Shown here in pieces: positions 52,005 to 60,320 of a DNA stretch of 64,000 nt; position 1 is the first letter of the stretch; each line of letters opens with the position of its first letter. Location of the stretch: the NCBI GenBank assembly GCA_000752675.2, contig LM994626.1:137004-201003 (forward strand), read 5' to 3'. A model generated the notes under the pieces. The model was not told the DNA's origin and made no database searches. It saw only the letters and a list, made by a program, of their open reading frames with translations. The position numbers were made by a program, and so were the translations under genes. Origin of the DNA: a bacterium OL-1 (GTDB lineage Bacteria; Actinomycetota; Coriobacteriia; Coriobacteriales; Atopobiaceae).

Positions 52005-53354
52005 ATGGATGACCTGACCAGCATCACCGCTGACGACCTCGCCGCCTCGCACGAGAACTTCTCGGCGGAGCGCGTAAACATCGTCGCGAAGAACGCCGTC
52101 ACCGCGAACGGCATCCGCGCCGCCGCGCGCCGCCCCGAGGGCGTCGCCGCCAACGCGCTGGGCTTCGACATCGAGGTCACGCAAGGTGAAAGGTGCAACC
52201 AGGAGCGCTCCGGCCGCTGCTGGATGTTCGCAAGCCTCAACACCATGCGCTACCGCGTCATCAAGAAGTACAACCTCAAGACCTTCGAGCTCTCGCAGGC
52301 CTATCCCCTCTTCTGGGACAAGCTCGAGAAGAGCAACTGGTTCCTCGAGAACATCCTCGACACCCTTGACGAGCCGCTCAACGGTCGCCTGGTGTCGTTC
52401 CTGCTCACCGACCCCATCGGCGACGGCGGGCAGTGGGACATGTTCCGCAGCCTGGTGAAGAAGTACGGCGTGGTGCCCAAGGAGGCCATGCCCGAGACCG
52501 CCTGCTCGAGAAACACTGGCGACATGGACCGCTACCTCACGCGCTACCTGCGCGGGGGCGCGAAGCGCCTACGCCAGAGCCACGAGGCCGGCGTCGAGAT
52601 GGACGATCTACGCTCCATGAAGAAGGAAATGATGGACGAGGTCTACCATCTTCTGGCAACCTGCCTGGGAGAGCCGCCCGCAAGCTTCCCCGTGCGCCTG
52701 CGCGACAAGGACGATAAGCTCGTGCTTGCCGGCACGTTCACGCCCAAGGAGTTCTTCTCGACCGCAGTCGACATGGACGTGGACTCCTACGTCTCGCTCA
52801 TCAGCGCACCCACGGCCGACAAGCCCTTTGGCCACACCTACACCGTGAGCAGGCTGGGCAACGTGTGGGAGGACCACGGCGTTCGCTACCTCAACCTCCC
52901 GCCCGCGGAGCTCAAGCGCGTTGCCATCGCCCAGCTGCGTGACAACCTGCCCGTGTGGTTTGGGTGCGACGTTATCCAGAGCTACCTGCGTGACGAGGGC
53001 ATGATGGATACCACCGCGCTCGACGTGGACGCGCTCTTTGGCTTCCCCGTCGAGGGCAACATGGACAAGGCCGAGCGCCTTGACTACGGCGAGAGCCTCA
53101 TGACCCACGCCATGGTGCTCGAGGGCGTGCGTCTGGATGCCGATGGCAACCCCGAGCTCTGGAAGGTCGAGAACTCCTGGGGCAAGGACCACGGCCGCGA
53201 CGGATTTGACACGCTCTCCGACGCTTGGTTTGACGAGTACGTTTACCAGGTCGTCGTTGACAAGAAGTACCTCACCGAGGAGGAGCGCCACACCTACGAG
53301 ACCGAGGAGCCCACGGTCCTCGCGCCATGGGACCCCATGGGCTCGCTGGCGTAG
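52005..53354 (+). CDS. pepC: Aminopeptidase C / bleomycin hydrolase family peptidase, paralogue 1
   Basis: 449 residues from the ATG at 52005 (AGGAGGAACA ahead). C1-family papain-like catalytic triad: QERSGRCWMFA (C72), MTHAMVL (His) and VENSWG (Asn). Cytoplasmic bleomycin-hydrolase/PepC enzymes are hexameric aminopeptidases. A second paralogue follows 151 bp downstream. Confidence 0.93.
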   Translation: MDDLTSITADDLAASHENFSAERVNIVAKNAVTANGIRAAARRPEGVAANALGFDIEVTQGERCNQERSGRCWMFASLNTMRYRVIKKYNLKTFELSQAYPLFWDKLEKSNWFLENILDTLDEPLNGRLVSFLLTDPIGDGGQWDMFRSLVKKYGVVPKEAMPETACSRNTGDMDRYLTRYLRGGAKRLRQSHEAGVEMDDLRSMKKEMMDEVYHLLATCLGEPPASFPVRLRDKDDKLVLAGTFTPKEFFSTAVDMDVDSYVSLISAPTADKPFGHTYTVSRLGNVWEDHGVRYLNLPPAELKRVAIAQLRDNLPVWFGCDVIQSYLRDEGMMDTTALDVDALFGFPVEGNMDKAERLDYGESLMTHAMVLEGVRLDADGNPELWKVENSWGKDHGRDGFDTLSDAWFDEYVYQVVVDKKYLTEEERHTYETEEPTVLAPWDPMGSLA

Positions 53355-53387
53355 GGTACATCCCGCCCGTCCGCCTTTGGGCCGTTC

Positions 53388-53418
53388 GTGAGACAAGGGG
53401 AGTTTCCCTTTGCCTCAT
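53388..53418. repeat. GAGACAAGGG-family palindrome
   Basis: GTGAGACAAGGGGA-GTT-TCCCTTTGCCTCAT, two mismatched or wobble positions. A related perfect hairpin GAGGCAAG-N6-CTTGCCTC follows at 53468-53489, before the second pepC. Confidence 0.65.
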
Positions 53419-53505
53419 TGCGAGCAATCGATATACAAGAGCACCATCTCACTAGCAACTGAAGAACGAGGCAAGGATCCTCTTGCCTCACCGGGAAGGA
53501 ACAAT

Positions 53506-54966
53506 ATGGGAAGCATTGATACCGGCTGGGCGCGCGAGCAGGGGGCGGCCTTTGGGGCCGAGCGCGCCAACCGCGTTGCAAGGAACGCTGTGACCTCCAT
53601 GAACGTGATGGCCGCCGCACGCGACTACACGCGCATGCGCACCTACCACGACACCTACGGCGTCTCCATCAAGCGCACCGGCGAGGTCACCAACCAGCGC
53701 CAGAGCGGCCGCTGCTGGATGTTCTCGGCCTTCAACGTGGCTCGCGCTGCCACGATGAACCTGCTCGACGTGGACTCATTTGAGTTCTCGCAGGCATTTG
53801 GCATGTTCTACGACAAGCTCGAGAAGGCCAACGCCATGCTCGACCACGTGATTGCGCTGGTCGACCGCCCTGACAACGACCGAGAGCTTGACCACGTGCT
53901 CGAGTGGGGCATGAGCGACGGCGGCTACTACTTCGAGGCCATGGACCTCATTGCCAAGTGGGGCCTTGTCCCCAAGGACGTGATGCCCGAGACGGCCTGC
54001 ACCAAGAGCTCCGCCGAGATGGACGCCCAGCTCGACCGACTGCTGCGCCGCGCCGCCGCGGACATTCGCCGTGCTCATCGCGCGGGCGCCAGCGCCGACG
54101 AGCTTGCTGCCAAGAAGGACGCCTACATGGCCGACGTCTACCGCATGCTCTCCGTGTGCCTGGGCGAGCCGCCCGCGACCTTTGACCTTGAGGTCAAGGT
54201 TGGCAAGAAGGCCAAGGTCGACGCCGCAAAGCTCACGCCGATCCTCCCCGAGGACGCTCCCGAGAAGGCAGATGACGCAGACGCCAAGGAGGCCGAGAAG
54301 GACACCCGCATGCTGCTCCGCGACCTTGGCATCACCCCGCGCGAGTTCGCCGAGCGCTATGTTCCCTTCGACCCCAATGACTATGTGCAGCTGGTCTGCA
54401 TGCCGGGTGCCTCTCGCCCCTGGAAGACGGCGTGGCACGTTTTGCTCGAGGAGCCCATGGTTGGCGGCACCCCCAACCGCTTCCTCAACATGTCGCAGGA
54501 GGTGCTGGAGCAGGCCGCCATCGCCAGCCTCAAGGCGGGCGTGCCCGTGGGCATGGACGCCGACGTCATGCAGGAGTTCCCGCGCCACATCGAGGACTTC
54601 CCCGGCGTTCTGGCAACCGACGGCCTCGACCTCGAGGGCCTCTTTGGCATTGGTCTCAAGATGAGCCGCGAGGACATGCTCGACGTGCGCGAGACCTCCC
54701 TCACCCACGCCATGACCTTCCAGGGCGTGGAGCTGGACGACGCGGGCAAGCCCGTTGCCTGGCGCGTCGAGAACAGCTGGGGCAAGGACTCCTGCAAGGA
54801 CGGCTACCTCTACATGAGCGCCGACTGGTTCCGCACCTATGGCGGCGCCGTGACGGTCATGCGCAAGTTCGTCCCCGCAGACGTCCTCGAGCTGTGGGAC
54901 AAGGCGGAGGCAGTCGACGTCGAGCCGTGGGACGGCGTTGCGGCCGGTCTCGGCGTGAGGTCGTAG
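53506..54966 (+). CDS. pepC: Aminopeptidase C / bleomycin hydrolase family peptidase, paralogue 2
   Basis: 486 residues from the ATG at 53506 (GGAAGGAAC ahead). Catalytic segments NQRQSGRCWMF (C70), LTHAMTF and VENSWG are intact. It carries an acidic/Lys-Ala insert of about 35 residues near position 250 (PEKADDADAKEAEK) that paralogue 1 lacks. Divergence from paralogue 1 is substantial, so the duplication is old and the specificities may differ. Confidence 0.92.
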   Translation: MGSIDTGWAREQGAAFGAERANRVARNAVTSMNVMAAARDYTRMRTYHDTYGVSIKRTGEVTNQRQSGRCWMFSAFNVARAATMNLLDVDSFEFSQAFGMFYDKLEKANAMLDHVIALVDRPDNDRELDHVLEWGMSDGGYYFEAMDLIAKWGLVPKDVMPETACTKSSAEMDAQLDRLLRRAAADIRRAHRAGASADELAAKKDAYMADVYRMLSVCLGEPPATFDLEVKVGKKAKVDAAKLTPILPEDAPEKADDADAKEAEKDTRMLLRDLGITPREFAERYVPFDPNDYVQLVCMPGASRPWKTAWHVLLEEPMVGGTPNRFLNMSQEVLEQAAIASLKAGVPVGMDADVMQEFPRHIEDFPGVLATDGLDLEGLFGIGLKMSREDMLDVRETSLTHAMTFQGVELDDAGKPVAWRVENSWGKDSCKDGYLYMSADWFRTYGGAVTVMRKFVPADVLELWDKAEAVDVEPWDGVAAGLGVRS

Positions 54967-55019
54967 GGCTGCGAGGTTTCTCGCACGCAATGCGAACAGT
55001 GCGGACCACTGGAGGAGAT

Positions 55020-55646
55020 ATGGCTACATCACAGGACACCCCCGTTCGAAACATCGTCTTTGACATGGGCGGCGTGCTTCTCGACTTCAATGGTCCGCTG
55101 TTCTCGCACGTCTTCACTGCCAACGAGGAGGACGCCGCGGCACTCAACGCGGCGCTCTTCGCGAGCCCCGCGTGGCCGCTGCTCGACGCAGGTGCCATAA
55201 GCGAGGACACCATCGAGCGCATGGCCCAGGCACGGCTTCCCCAGCGGCTCTGGCCCAACCTGCACGAGTGCATGGTGCACTGGCACGAGCACCAGCCCGT
55301 CTTCATGGAGACAAACGCCGTTGTCGAGCGGCTGCACGCCGCGGGGTATGGCTGCTACGTGCTCTCCAACGCGGGTACGCGCTTTTGGAGACAGAAGGAC
55401 CGCATTCCCTCCTTCCCTCTTATGGACGGCTGGGTGGTCTCGGCGTTCGAGCGCATCATGAAACCAGATCCAGCAATCTACCTGGTGCTCTGCGAGCGCT
55501 ATGGCCTTAATCCAGCAAGTTGCCTCTTTGTGGACGACAACGCGGACAACGTGGCGGGTGCCAGGGTCGCCGGCATGCAGGCGCACCAGTTCACGAGCGC
55601 CCAGGAGCTGGAGGGCTATCTCAGGGAGCTTGGCCTTAGATTTTGA
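55020..55646 (+). CDS. HAD-family hydrolase (subfamily IA, YihX-like)
   Basis: 208 residues from the ATG at 55020, GGAGGAG ahead. Motif I FDMGGVLLDF (D with Gly two positions later, as in YihX-type sugar phosphatases), motif II CYVLSNAG, Lys in ERIMKPDP and motif IV CLFVDDNADN. Probably a phosphosugar phosphatase; substrate unknown. Ends before a bidirectional terminator. Confidence 0.88.
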   Translation: MATSQDTPVRNIVFDMGGVLLDFNGPLFSHVFTANEEDAAALNAALFASPAWPLLDAGAISEDTIERMAQARLPQRLWPNLHECMVHWHEHQPVFMETNAVVERLHAAGYGCYVLSNAGTRFWRQKDRIPSFPLMDGWVVSAFERIMKPDPAIYLVLCERYGLNPASCLFVDDNADNVAGARVAGMQAHQFTSAQELEGYLRELGLRF

Positions 55647-55684
55647 GCTAGTCTCACAGCGCTCTGCACCCGATTGATTTCAAC

Positions 55685-55716
55685 AGCGCCCCTCGGCCGT
55701 ATGGCCTGGGGGCGCT
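55685..55716. terminator. Bidirectional terminator between HAD gene and yigZ
   Basis: Stem AGCGCCCC/GGGGCGCT with an inner GGCC/GGCC pairing, TTCTGT on the plus side; it separates convergent genes. Confidence 0.7.
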
Positions 55717-55726
55717 TCTGTGCATA

Positions 55727-56383
55727 CTAGAACTCAGCGAAGCCTGGCTCTCCCACGTGGCAGATGTCATCGCCGTTGGCAAAGTCGGTCACCGCGGTGA
55801 CAAAGGCCTCCTCGTCCCCCGTGTGGAAAGCGCAGGTAAGCTGCACGTCCTCGGCAAATACGGAGTCTCGCACGCGTCCGCCGGCATCTGCCACCATGCG
55901 CGTGAGGCGATCGTAGGCTGAGTATGGAATCTGCACCACTACGCGCGTCACCAGTGTCATCTCGACAACGCTGTCCGAAGCATGGGCAGCTTCGACAGCT
56001 GCCTGCGTGGCCGCCGTATAGGCACGGACAAGGCCACCAGGTCCGAGGAGCGTCCCGCCAAAGTAGCGGGTCACCACGCAGCACACGTCCTTGAGGCCGG
56101 CACCGTGCAGCACCTCGAGCGTAGGCATGCCGGCCGTGCGGCTTGGCTCACCATCGTCCGAACAGCGCTCCCGACCGTCCGCAAGAACCCAAGCCGGCAC
56201 ATTGTGTCGGGCGTCATGATGGCGCGAGCGCACCTTCTCGATGAAGGCGTTTGCCTCGGCCTCGCTTGACACATGCACAAGCTGCGCGATAAAGCGGCTG
56301 CGACGGTCCTCGAACTCGCCCATGACCTCGGCGCCATTCGCAAGAGTGAGATAGCTGGGCCGTAACGTCTCCCCCACCGTCAT
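55727..56383 (-). CDS. yigZ: YigZ/IMPACT-family protein
   Basis: 218 residues. UPF0029 N-terminal motif EDRRSRFIAQLVHV, then HNVPAWVLADGRERCSDDGEPSRTAG region and the GPGGLVRAYTAATQ stretch, followed by the C-terminal domain. Members are linked to translation control; function is not settled. The start overlaps the stop of the EIIA gene as ATGA. Confidence 0.9.
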   Translation of the reverse strand: MTVGETLRPSYLTLANGAEVMGEFEDRRSRFIAQLVHVSSEAEANAFIEKVRSRHHDARHNVPAWVLADGRERCSDDGEPSRTAGMPTLEVLHGAGLKDVCCVVTRYFGGTLLGPGGLVRAYTAATQAAVEAAHASDSVVEMTLVTRVVVQIPYSAYDRLTRMVADAGGRVRDSVFAEDVQLTCAFHTGDEEAFVTAVTDFANGDDICHVGEPGFAEF

Positions 56384-56916
56384 GCCCTGCCTTCCAGGCT
56401 AAAGAGGGGCTCCCCTGCGCGGACCCGCACGCCCGCGGCCACGGCAGGCATAGCCTTGCCAGATGCGTTCATCACGGAGACCATCACCATATCATCATAC
56501 CCGGCAGCACGAATCTTCTCGACGTCAAACGTGATGAGTGGCGCACCAGCCTCAACGTGGTCGCCCTTCTCGACCAGCACGTTAAAGCCATCACCGCGCA
56601 TCTCGACGGTGTCGACACCAATGTGGATGAGCACCTCCATGCCGTCGTCAGAGGTGAGCCCCAGGGCGTGCCCGGTATCCACGGCAGACGTGACTGTGCC
56701 CGCGACCGGCGCATATACGACGTTTCCGGAGGGCTTGACGGCCATACCCGGACCCAGCATCCCCTGTGCGAAGACTGGATCAGACACTTGGGAGAGCGGC
56801 GTTGCAACGCCATCAACCGGAGCGAGAACACCGCCAGGCTCCGCAGAGGCGGAAATGGCACGGGGTACCTCCGTCGCCGTGCGCCTCCCGCGCGGGAGCC
56901 TGTCAAAGATCCCCAT
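56380..56916 (-). CDS. crr: PTS glucose-type EIIA (Crr-like), standalone
   Basis: 178 residues from the ATG at 56916 (GGGAGGT ahead). The family stretch GHALGLTSDDGMEVLIHIGVDT gives the conserved histidines H83 and phospho-acceptor H98. The N-terminus MGIFDRLPRG is amphipathic, then a Ser/Ala linker. Independent of any EIIBC here, it may serve several PTS permeases and signalling. Accepts phosphate from HPr (10314-10586). Confidence 0.93.
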   Translation of the reverse strand: MGIFDRLPRGRRTATEVPRAISASAEPGGVLAPVDGVATPLSQVSDPVFAQGMLGPGMAVKPSGNVVYAPVAGTVTSAVDTGHALGLTSDDGMEVLIHIGVDTVEMRGDGFNVLVEKGDHVEAGAPLITFDVEKIRAAGYDDMVMVSVMNASGKAMPAVAAGVRVRAGEPLFSLEGRA

Positions 56917-57030
56917 GTAAACGACCTCCCCCGGGCGCTGCGCCCCTCGTGCATACATACCTTGTGCAGGATACCCCGTCATTGTAATTGCGCTGCACGA
57001 CGACTGGCGCCATCGTGCTAGAATCTCTCC

Positions 57031-57393
57031 TGCGAAGTGGGCCAGACGATCGCGGGGCCGGCGGCTTGCCGCAGGCCATGAGGAAAGTCCGGGCTCCATA
57101 GGGCAGGAAGCTGGCTAACGGCCAGGCGGGGTGACCCGACGGAAAGCGCCGCAGAAAAGAAGACTCCCGCTGCCCGCCTCGGCGGGTGAGAGAAAAGCTG
57201 AAACGGTGGTGTAAGAGACCACCAGCGTCGTGGCAACACGACGGCTTGGCAAGCCCCTTCCGGAGCAAACGCAAATAGGAGCGCCATGGTGTGGCCCGCA
57301 CCGCGCTCGGGTTGCGCGCTAGAGGGCGCCGGTAACGGCGTTCGTAGATAAATGATCGTCCACGACAGAACCCGGCTCATAGGCCCACTTCGC
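57031..57393 (+). ncRNA. rnpB: RNase P RNA (class A)
   Basis: The termini pair as P1: GCGAAGTGGGCC at 57031 with GGCCCACTTCGC ending 57393. Conserved core GAGGAAAGTCCGGGC (P4 5' side), GGGCAGGAAGCTGGCTAACG-like segment and ACAGAACCCGGCT near the 3' end (P4 3' side) are present. A TAGAAT -10 lies at 57018-57023 and CTTTTTGG follows the end. It is divergent from the crr-yigZ operon. Confidence 0.95.
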
Positions 57394-57467
57394 ACCTTTT
57401 TGGATAATTTGGCGCTCTATTGTGATCTGGGTCCACCATCTCGCAAAGCCCCCTGCGCCAAATTCGC

Positions 57468-57591
57468 GACTATTCAGTACTTTTTCCTGGCATCGCATGT
57501 ATGCAGGCTCCACCATCAGACGGAACTGCAGCTATGTGAATGGCACAGAAACGGGCTTTCTCGCGATGGCTTCAAAAAGTACTGAATAGTC
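57468..57591. repeat. 18-bp inverted repeat with 88-nt interior
   Basis: Left arm GACTATTCAGTACTTTTT (57468-57485), right arm its exact complement (57574-57591), between rnpB and the DUF559-like gene (57394-57633). The interior has no ORF of note. Confidence 0.65.
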
Positions 57592-57633
57592 TAGATATTG
57601 GTGCACTTCCCTCTTCCAAGGATGATTGGCAGG

Positions 57634-58602
57634 CTAGAAAAGACGTCTGGTTCTGTCCATTAGCCATGCATAAAGATTCTCTTGAGCTCTCTGCTGGGCC
57701 CAGCTATAGCTCTTGTGACGAATTCCATATCTGCGCTCGGCCATCCACCAAAAATCGAGGAACCTTTGATAGCTGCTGATTTGCCCATACGTAGCAGACA
57801 CAACCTTGATACCGGCGGTCTCGAGGATGTTGCGCCGCTGCATGGTATGGTCAAGTCTGTATTTGCCCGTGTGGTACTCTTCGCTGTCATACTCCATATC
57901 ACCTCGCACGCTTCGGAAAAACAGGTCACCAAAGAAGTGAGTCGCCCCGGTGTGGTCTCGCAAGGACTTCGGGATATCGATCCGCTGGTTTGCAACAACT
58001 TTGGGCATTGATCTGCCACCCAATGACGGTGGAAGGGAACACGTCAACGCAAGGAGAACCTCTTCTGGAGAAGCCGTATGAGGAACAACGTATCTCAACG
58101 CTCTGCTTGCAGTTGACACCCCTCTCGTATGGGGAGCCAAGCGGCTAATAAAGGCTCTGATGTCTTCTGGCGTTGTTAACGGAGATCGTTGGCACACATA
58201 ACCACACCCCTCGTCGCCAATAGCAAAACCACCACAGAGATAGCATCCAATCTCGGCGAGCTCTTGAACAGTCTTGTCCCGAGCCATGAGTACAAACGTG
58301 AGCTCGGGTGACGCAACGTGTGTCGTGCCCACAAGGTCGCAAAACGAGCCAGGCGGTAACGGCGAAGTCAGTAGATGAACGTTGGCGGCGGCTAGTTTAT
58401 GACTCTGGCGAGAGTCAGATACCAGCAGCTGAAGCGGTCGCCTCGAGGAAAAGTCAAAGGGCAGCGCAGCCATCTTTATCTCTGATGCAGTAGCAGAAGA
58501 ATCTGCAAGGGAAGCCTGCCCGCTTGGATCAGGGATGGCCTCATCTCCCCGTTTCGTGAGCCAATAACGCAACGCAGATTCATGTCCCAAATATAAGCTC
58601 AT
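57634..58602 (-). CDS. AbiEi/DUF559-like protein, possible PD-(D/E)xK nuclease fold
   Basis: 322 residues from the ATG at 58602 (GGAGGG 7 bp ahead). Residues 55-105 resemble the AbiEi-type region found in actinobacterial DUF559 proteins (RPLQLLVSDSRQSHKLA, then LPPGSFC, ASPELTFVLMA). The C-terminal domain has GDMEYDSEEYH (234-244) and D251, with ILETAGIKVV, which fits a Vsr/DUF559 nuclease core. AT-richer than its neighbours. It is monocistronic with no partner. Relatives occur in type IV TA or abortive-infection contexts; the function here is unproven. Confidence 0.6.
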   Translation of the reverse strand: MSLYLGHESALRYWLTKRGDEAIPDPSGQASLADSSATASEIKMAALPFDFSSRRPLQLLVSDSRQSHKLAAANVHLLTSPLPPGSFCDLVGTTHVASPELTFVLMARDKTVQELAEIGCYLCGGFAIGDEGCGYVCQRSPLTTPEDIRAFISRLAPHTRGVSTASRALRYVVPHTASPEEVLLALTCSLPPSLGGRSMPKVVANQRIDIPKSLRDHTGATHFFGDLFFRSVRGDMEYDSEEYHTGKYRLDHTMQRRNILETAGIKVVSATYGQISSYQRFLDFWWMAERRYGIRHKSYSWAQQRAQENLYAWLMDRTRRLF

Positions 58603-58851
58603 TGCCGCCCCCTCCTCCTTGTGGGGAAGGGTACCAAAGACCGCTTGCACGATTTCTTTCCCTGCGCTGGCAGCAGACTGACCAGAAGCTGCTCGTGAAC
58701 AAGAAGCGGCGAATAAATCAGAGAATCTATGCTACCAGCACCCATCTGTACTGGAATGGTTTGACGTTTTGTCCAGGTGGAGTTGGCACATACGTCTCCA
58801 ATGAGAATCGTACCGTTCGAGCTATGCCGTTAGCGGTCTAGAACAATTATC

Positions 58852-58865
58852 AGAACATTTGTACT
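58852..58865. promoter_or_regulatory. Imperfect upstream LexA-like half-site pair
   Basis: AGAACATTTGTACT differs from the AGAAC-N4-GTTCT palindrome by one base; it lies 42 bp upstream of the better site. May be coincidental. Confidence 0.35.
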
Positions 58866-58886
58866 AGTTACTTGTCGAGCGTAGGG

Positions 58887-58907
58887 TATACTTAGAACGC
58901 TCGTTCT
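58887..58907 (+). promoter_or_regulatory. -10 box overlapping a LexA (SOS) box
   Basis: TATACT (58887-58892) is followed at 58894-58907 by AGAAC-GCTC-GTTCT, a perfect palindrome of the Gram-positive SOS-box type (GAAC-N4-GTTC). The site ends 27 bp before the radical-SAM gene start, suited to LexA repression. The rest of 58603-58880 holds nothing recognisable. Confidence 0.7.
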
Positions 58908-58934
58908 GATATTGGACAGCACTAGGGAGGTGCC

Positions 58935-60320
58935 ATGGACAAGCTCACCAAGCTGGGGATTCTCGCCGAGGCGGCGCGCTTTGACGCGGCCTGCACCTCG
59001 TCCGGCGTCACGCGCGGGCCGCGCGAGGGCATGGTGGGTGATGCCTGCGCAAGCGGGCTCTGTCATTCCTTCTCGGCAGACGGGCGCTGCATCACGCTGC
59101 TCAAGGTGCTCATGTCAAACGCCTGCAGCTATGACTGCGCGTATTGCGTCAACCGTCGCGGAGCCAGCTGTCCTAGGGCAACGTTCGAGCCGCGGGAACT
59201 GGCAGAGCTCACGGTGGACTTCTACAAGCGCAACTACATCGAGGGCTTGTTCCTCTCGTCAGCCGTCTTGGGAAATCCGGACAACACCACGGAGCGCATG
59301 ATTGCCTGCCTGGAGGCGCTGCGCGGAGAGTTTCGCTTTAACGGCTATGTACACGCAAAGGTAATCCCTGGCTCCTCTCCAGAGCTTGTGGACCGTCTGG
59401 GACGCCTTGCAGACAGGCTCTCCGTGAACCTAGAGCTTCCCAGCAGGGCGTCTCTCGCCTCGCTCTGCCCGGACAAGGACGCTCGTTCCGTCATGGATCC
59501 CATGGCCCAGATAGCCACCACGCGCCACGCGGAGGAGCAGGCGCTGCTCGACTCCCCCGCCGGCAAGAAGGCACTGGCGAGAAGGCGCAGGGAAAAGGGC
59601 AGCCATGTTTCCGAGGGAATGCAAGTCACCTCAGTTGGGGCGCGCTATACGCTTGGACGGCCCACGAGCGCCGTTCCCAACGCGCTACGCAAGTTTGTGC
59701 CTGCAGGTCAGTCCACGCAGATCATCGTAGGCGCCACCCCCGAGGACGACAATCACATCCTGCAGCTCTCGAAGTCGCTGTACGACCACTACGGGCTCAA
59801 GCGCATCTTCTTCTCGGCATACATGCCAATGGTCGAGGACAGTCGCCTGCCAGACCGCGAGACGCCCGTGCCCTTGCGCCGCGAGCACCGCCTCTACCAG
59901 GCAGACTGGCTCATGCGCTACTACGCCTTCACGCCAGACGAGCTGGCAACGCCCAGCCGTCCCTGGCTCGACCTCGACGTGGACCCAAAGCTTGCCTGGG
60001 CGCTCGCGCACATGGACGCATTCCCCGTCGAGGTCATGGATGCCTCGCTCGAGACGCTGCTTCGCGTTCCTGGCATCGGTCCGATTGGGGCAAGGCGCAT
60101 CCTCGCAGCCAGGCGGACCAGGCGCCTCCGTGTGGATGACCTGCAGGGGCTTGGCGTTGCGTTCAAGCGGGCGCGCTACTTTGTGACATGCGGCGGCAAG
60201 CGAGACCTTGCTGCGCCGCTCAATCCGGAACTCATTAGGCAGAAGGTGGTGAGTGATGCCACAGGGAGCAAGTACAACGCAACCAGACGCCAGGCGGAGG
60301 GGCAACTTAGCCTGTTCTAG
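58935..60320 (+). CDS. Putative DNA modification/repair radical SAM protein (TIGR03916)
   Basis: 461 residues from the ATG at 58935 (GGGAGGT ahead). Radical-SAM cluster motif CSYDCAYC, preceded by ASGLCHSF; C-terminal helix-hairpin-helix LLRVPGIGPIGARRI, then DLQGLGVAFKRARYF, suits nucleic-acid binding. TIGR03916 proteins occur beside TIGR03915 and sometimes uracil-DNA glycosylase genes; the reaction is unknown. A LexA box upstream supports a DNA-damage role. The neighbour overlaps its 3' end. Confidence 0.85.
   Translation: MDKLTKLGILAEAARFDAACTSSGVTRGPREGMVGDACASGLCHSFSADGRCITLLKVLMSNACSYDCAYCVNRRGASCPRATFEPRELAELTVDFYKRNYIEGLFLSSAVLGNPDNTTERMIACLEALRGEFRFNGYVHAKVIPGSSPELVDRLGRLADRLSVNLELPSRASLASLCPDKDARSVMDPMAQIATTRHAEEQALLDSPAGKKALARRRREKGSHVSEGMQVTSVGARYTLGRPTSAVPNALRKFVPAGQSTQIIVGATPEDDNHILQLSKSLYDHYGLKRIFFSAYMPMVEDSRLPDRETPVPLRREHRLYQADWLMRYYAFTPDELATPSRPWLDLDVDPKLAWALAHMDAFPVEVMDASLETLLRVPGIGPIGARRILAARRTRRLRVDDLQGLGVAFKRARYFVTCGGKRDLAAPLNPELIRQKVVSDATGSKYNATRRQAEGQLSLF

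Noticed and set aside
54432-55646. 404-codon extension upstream of the HAD hydrolase
   Set aside because: The first part is an out-of-frame reading of pepC paralogue 2; a good ribosome-binding site and HAD motif I fix the start at 55020.
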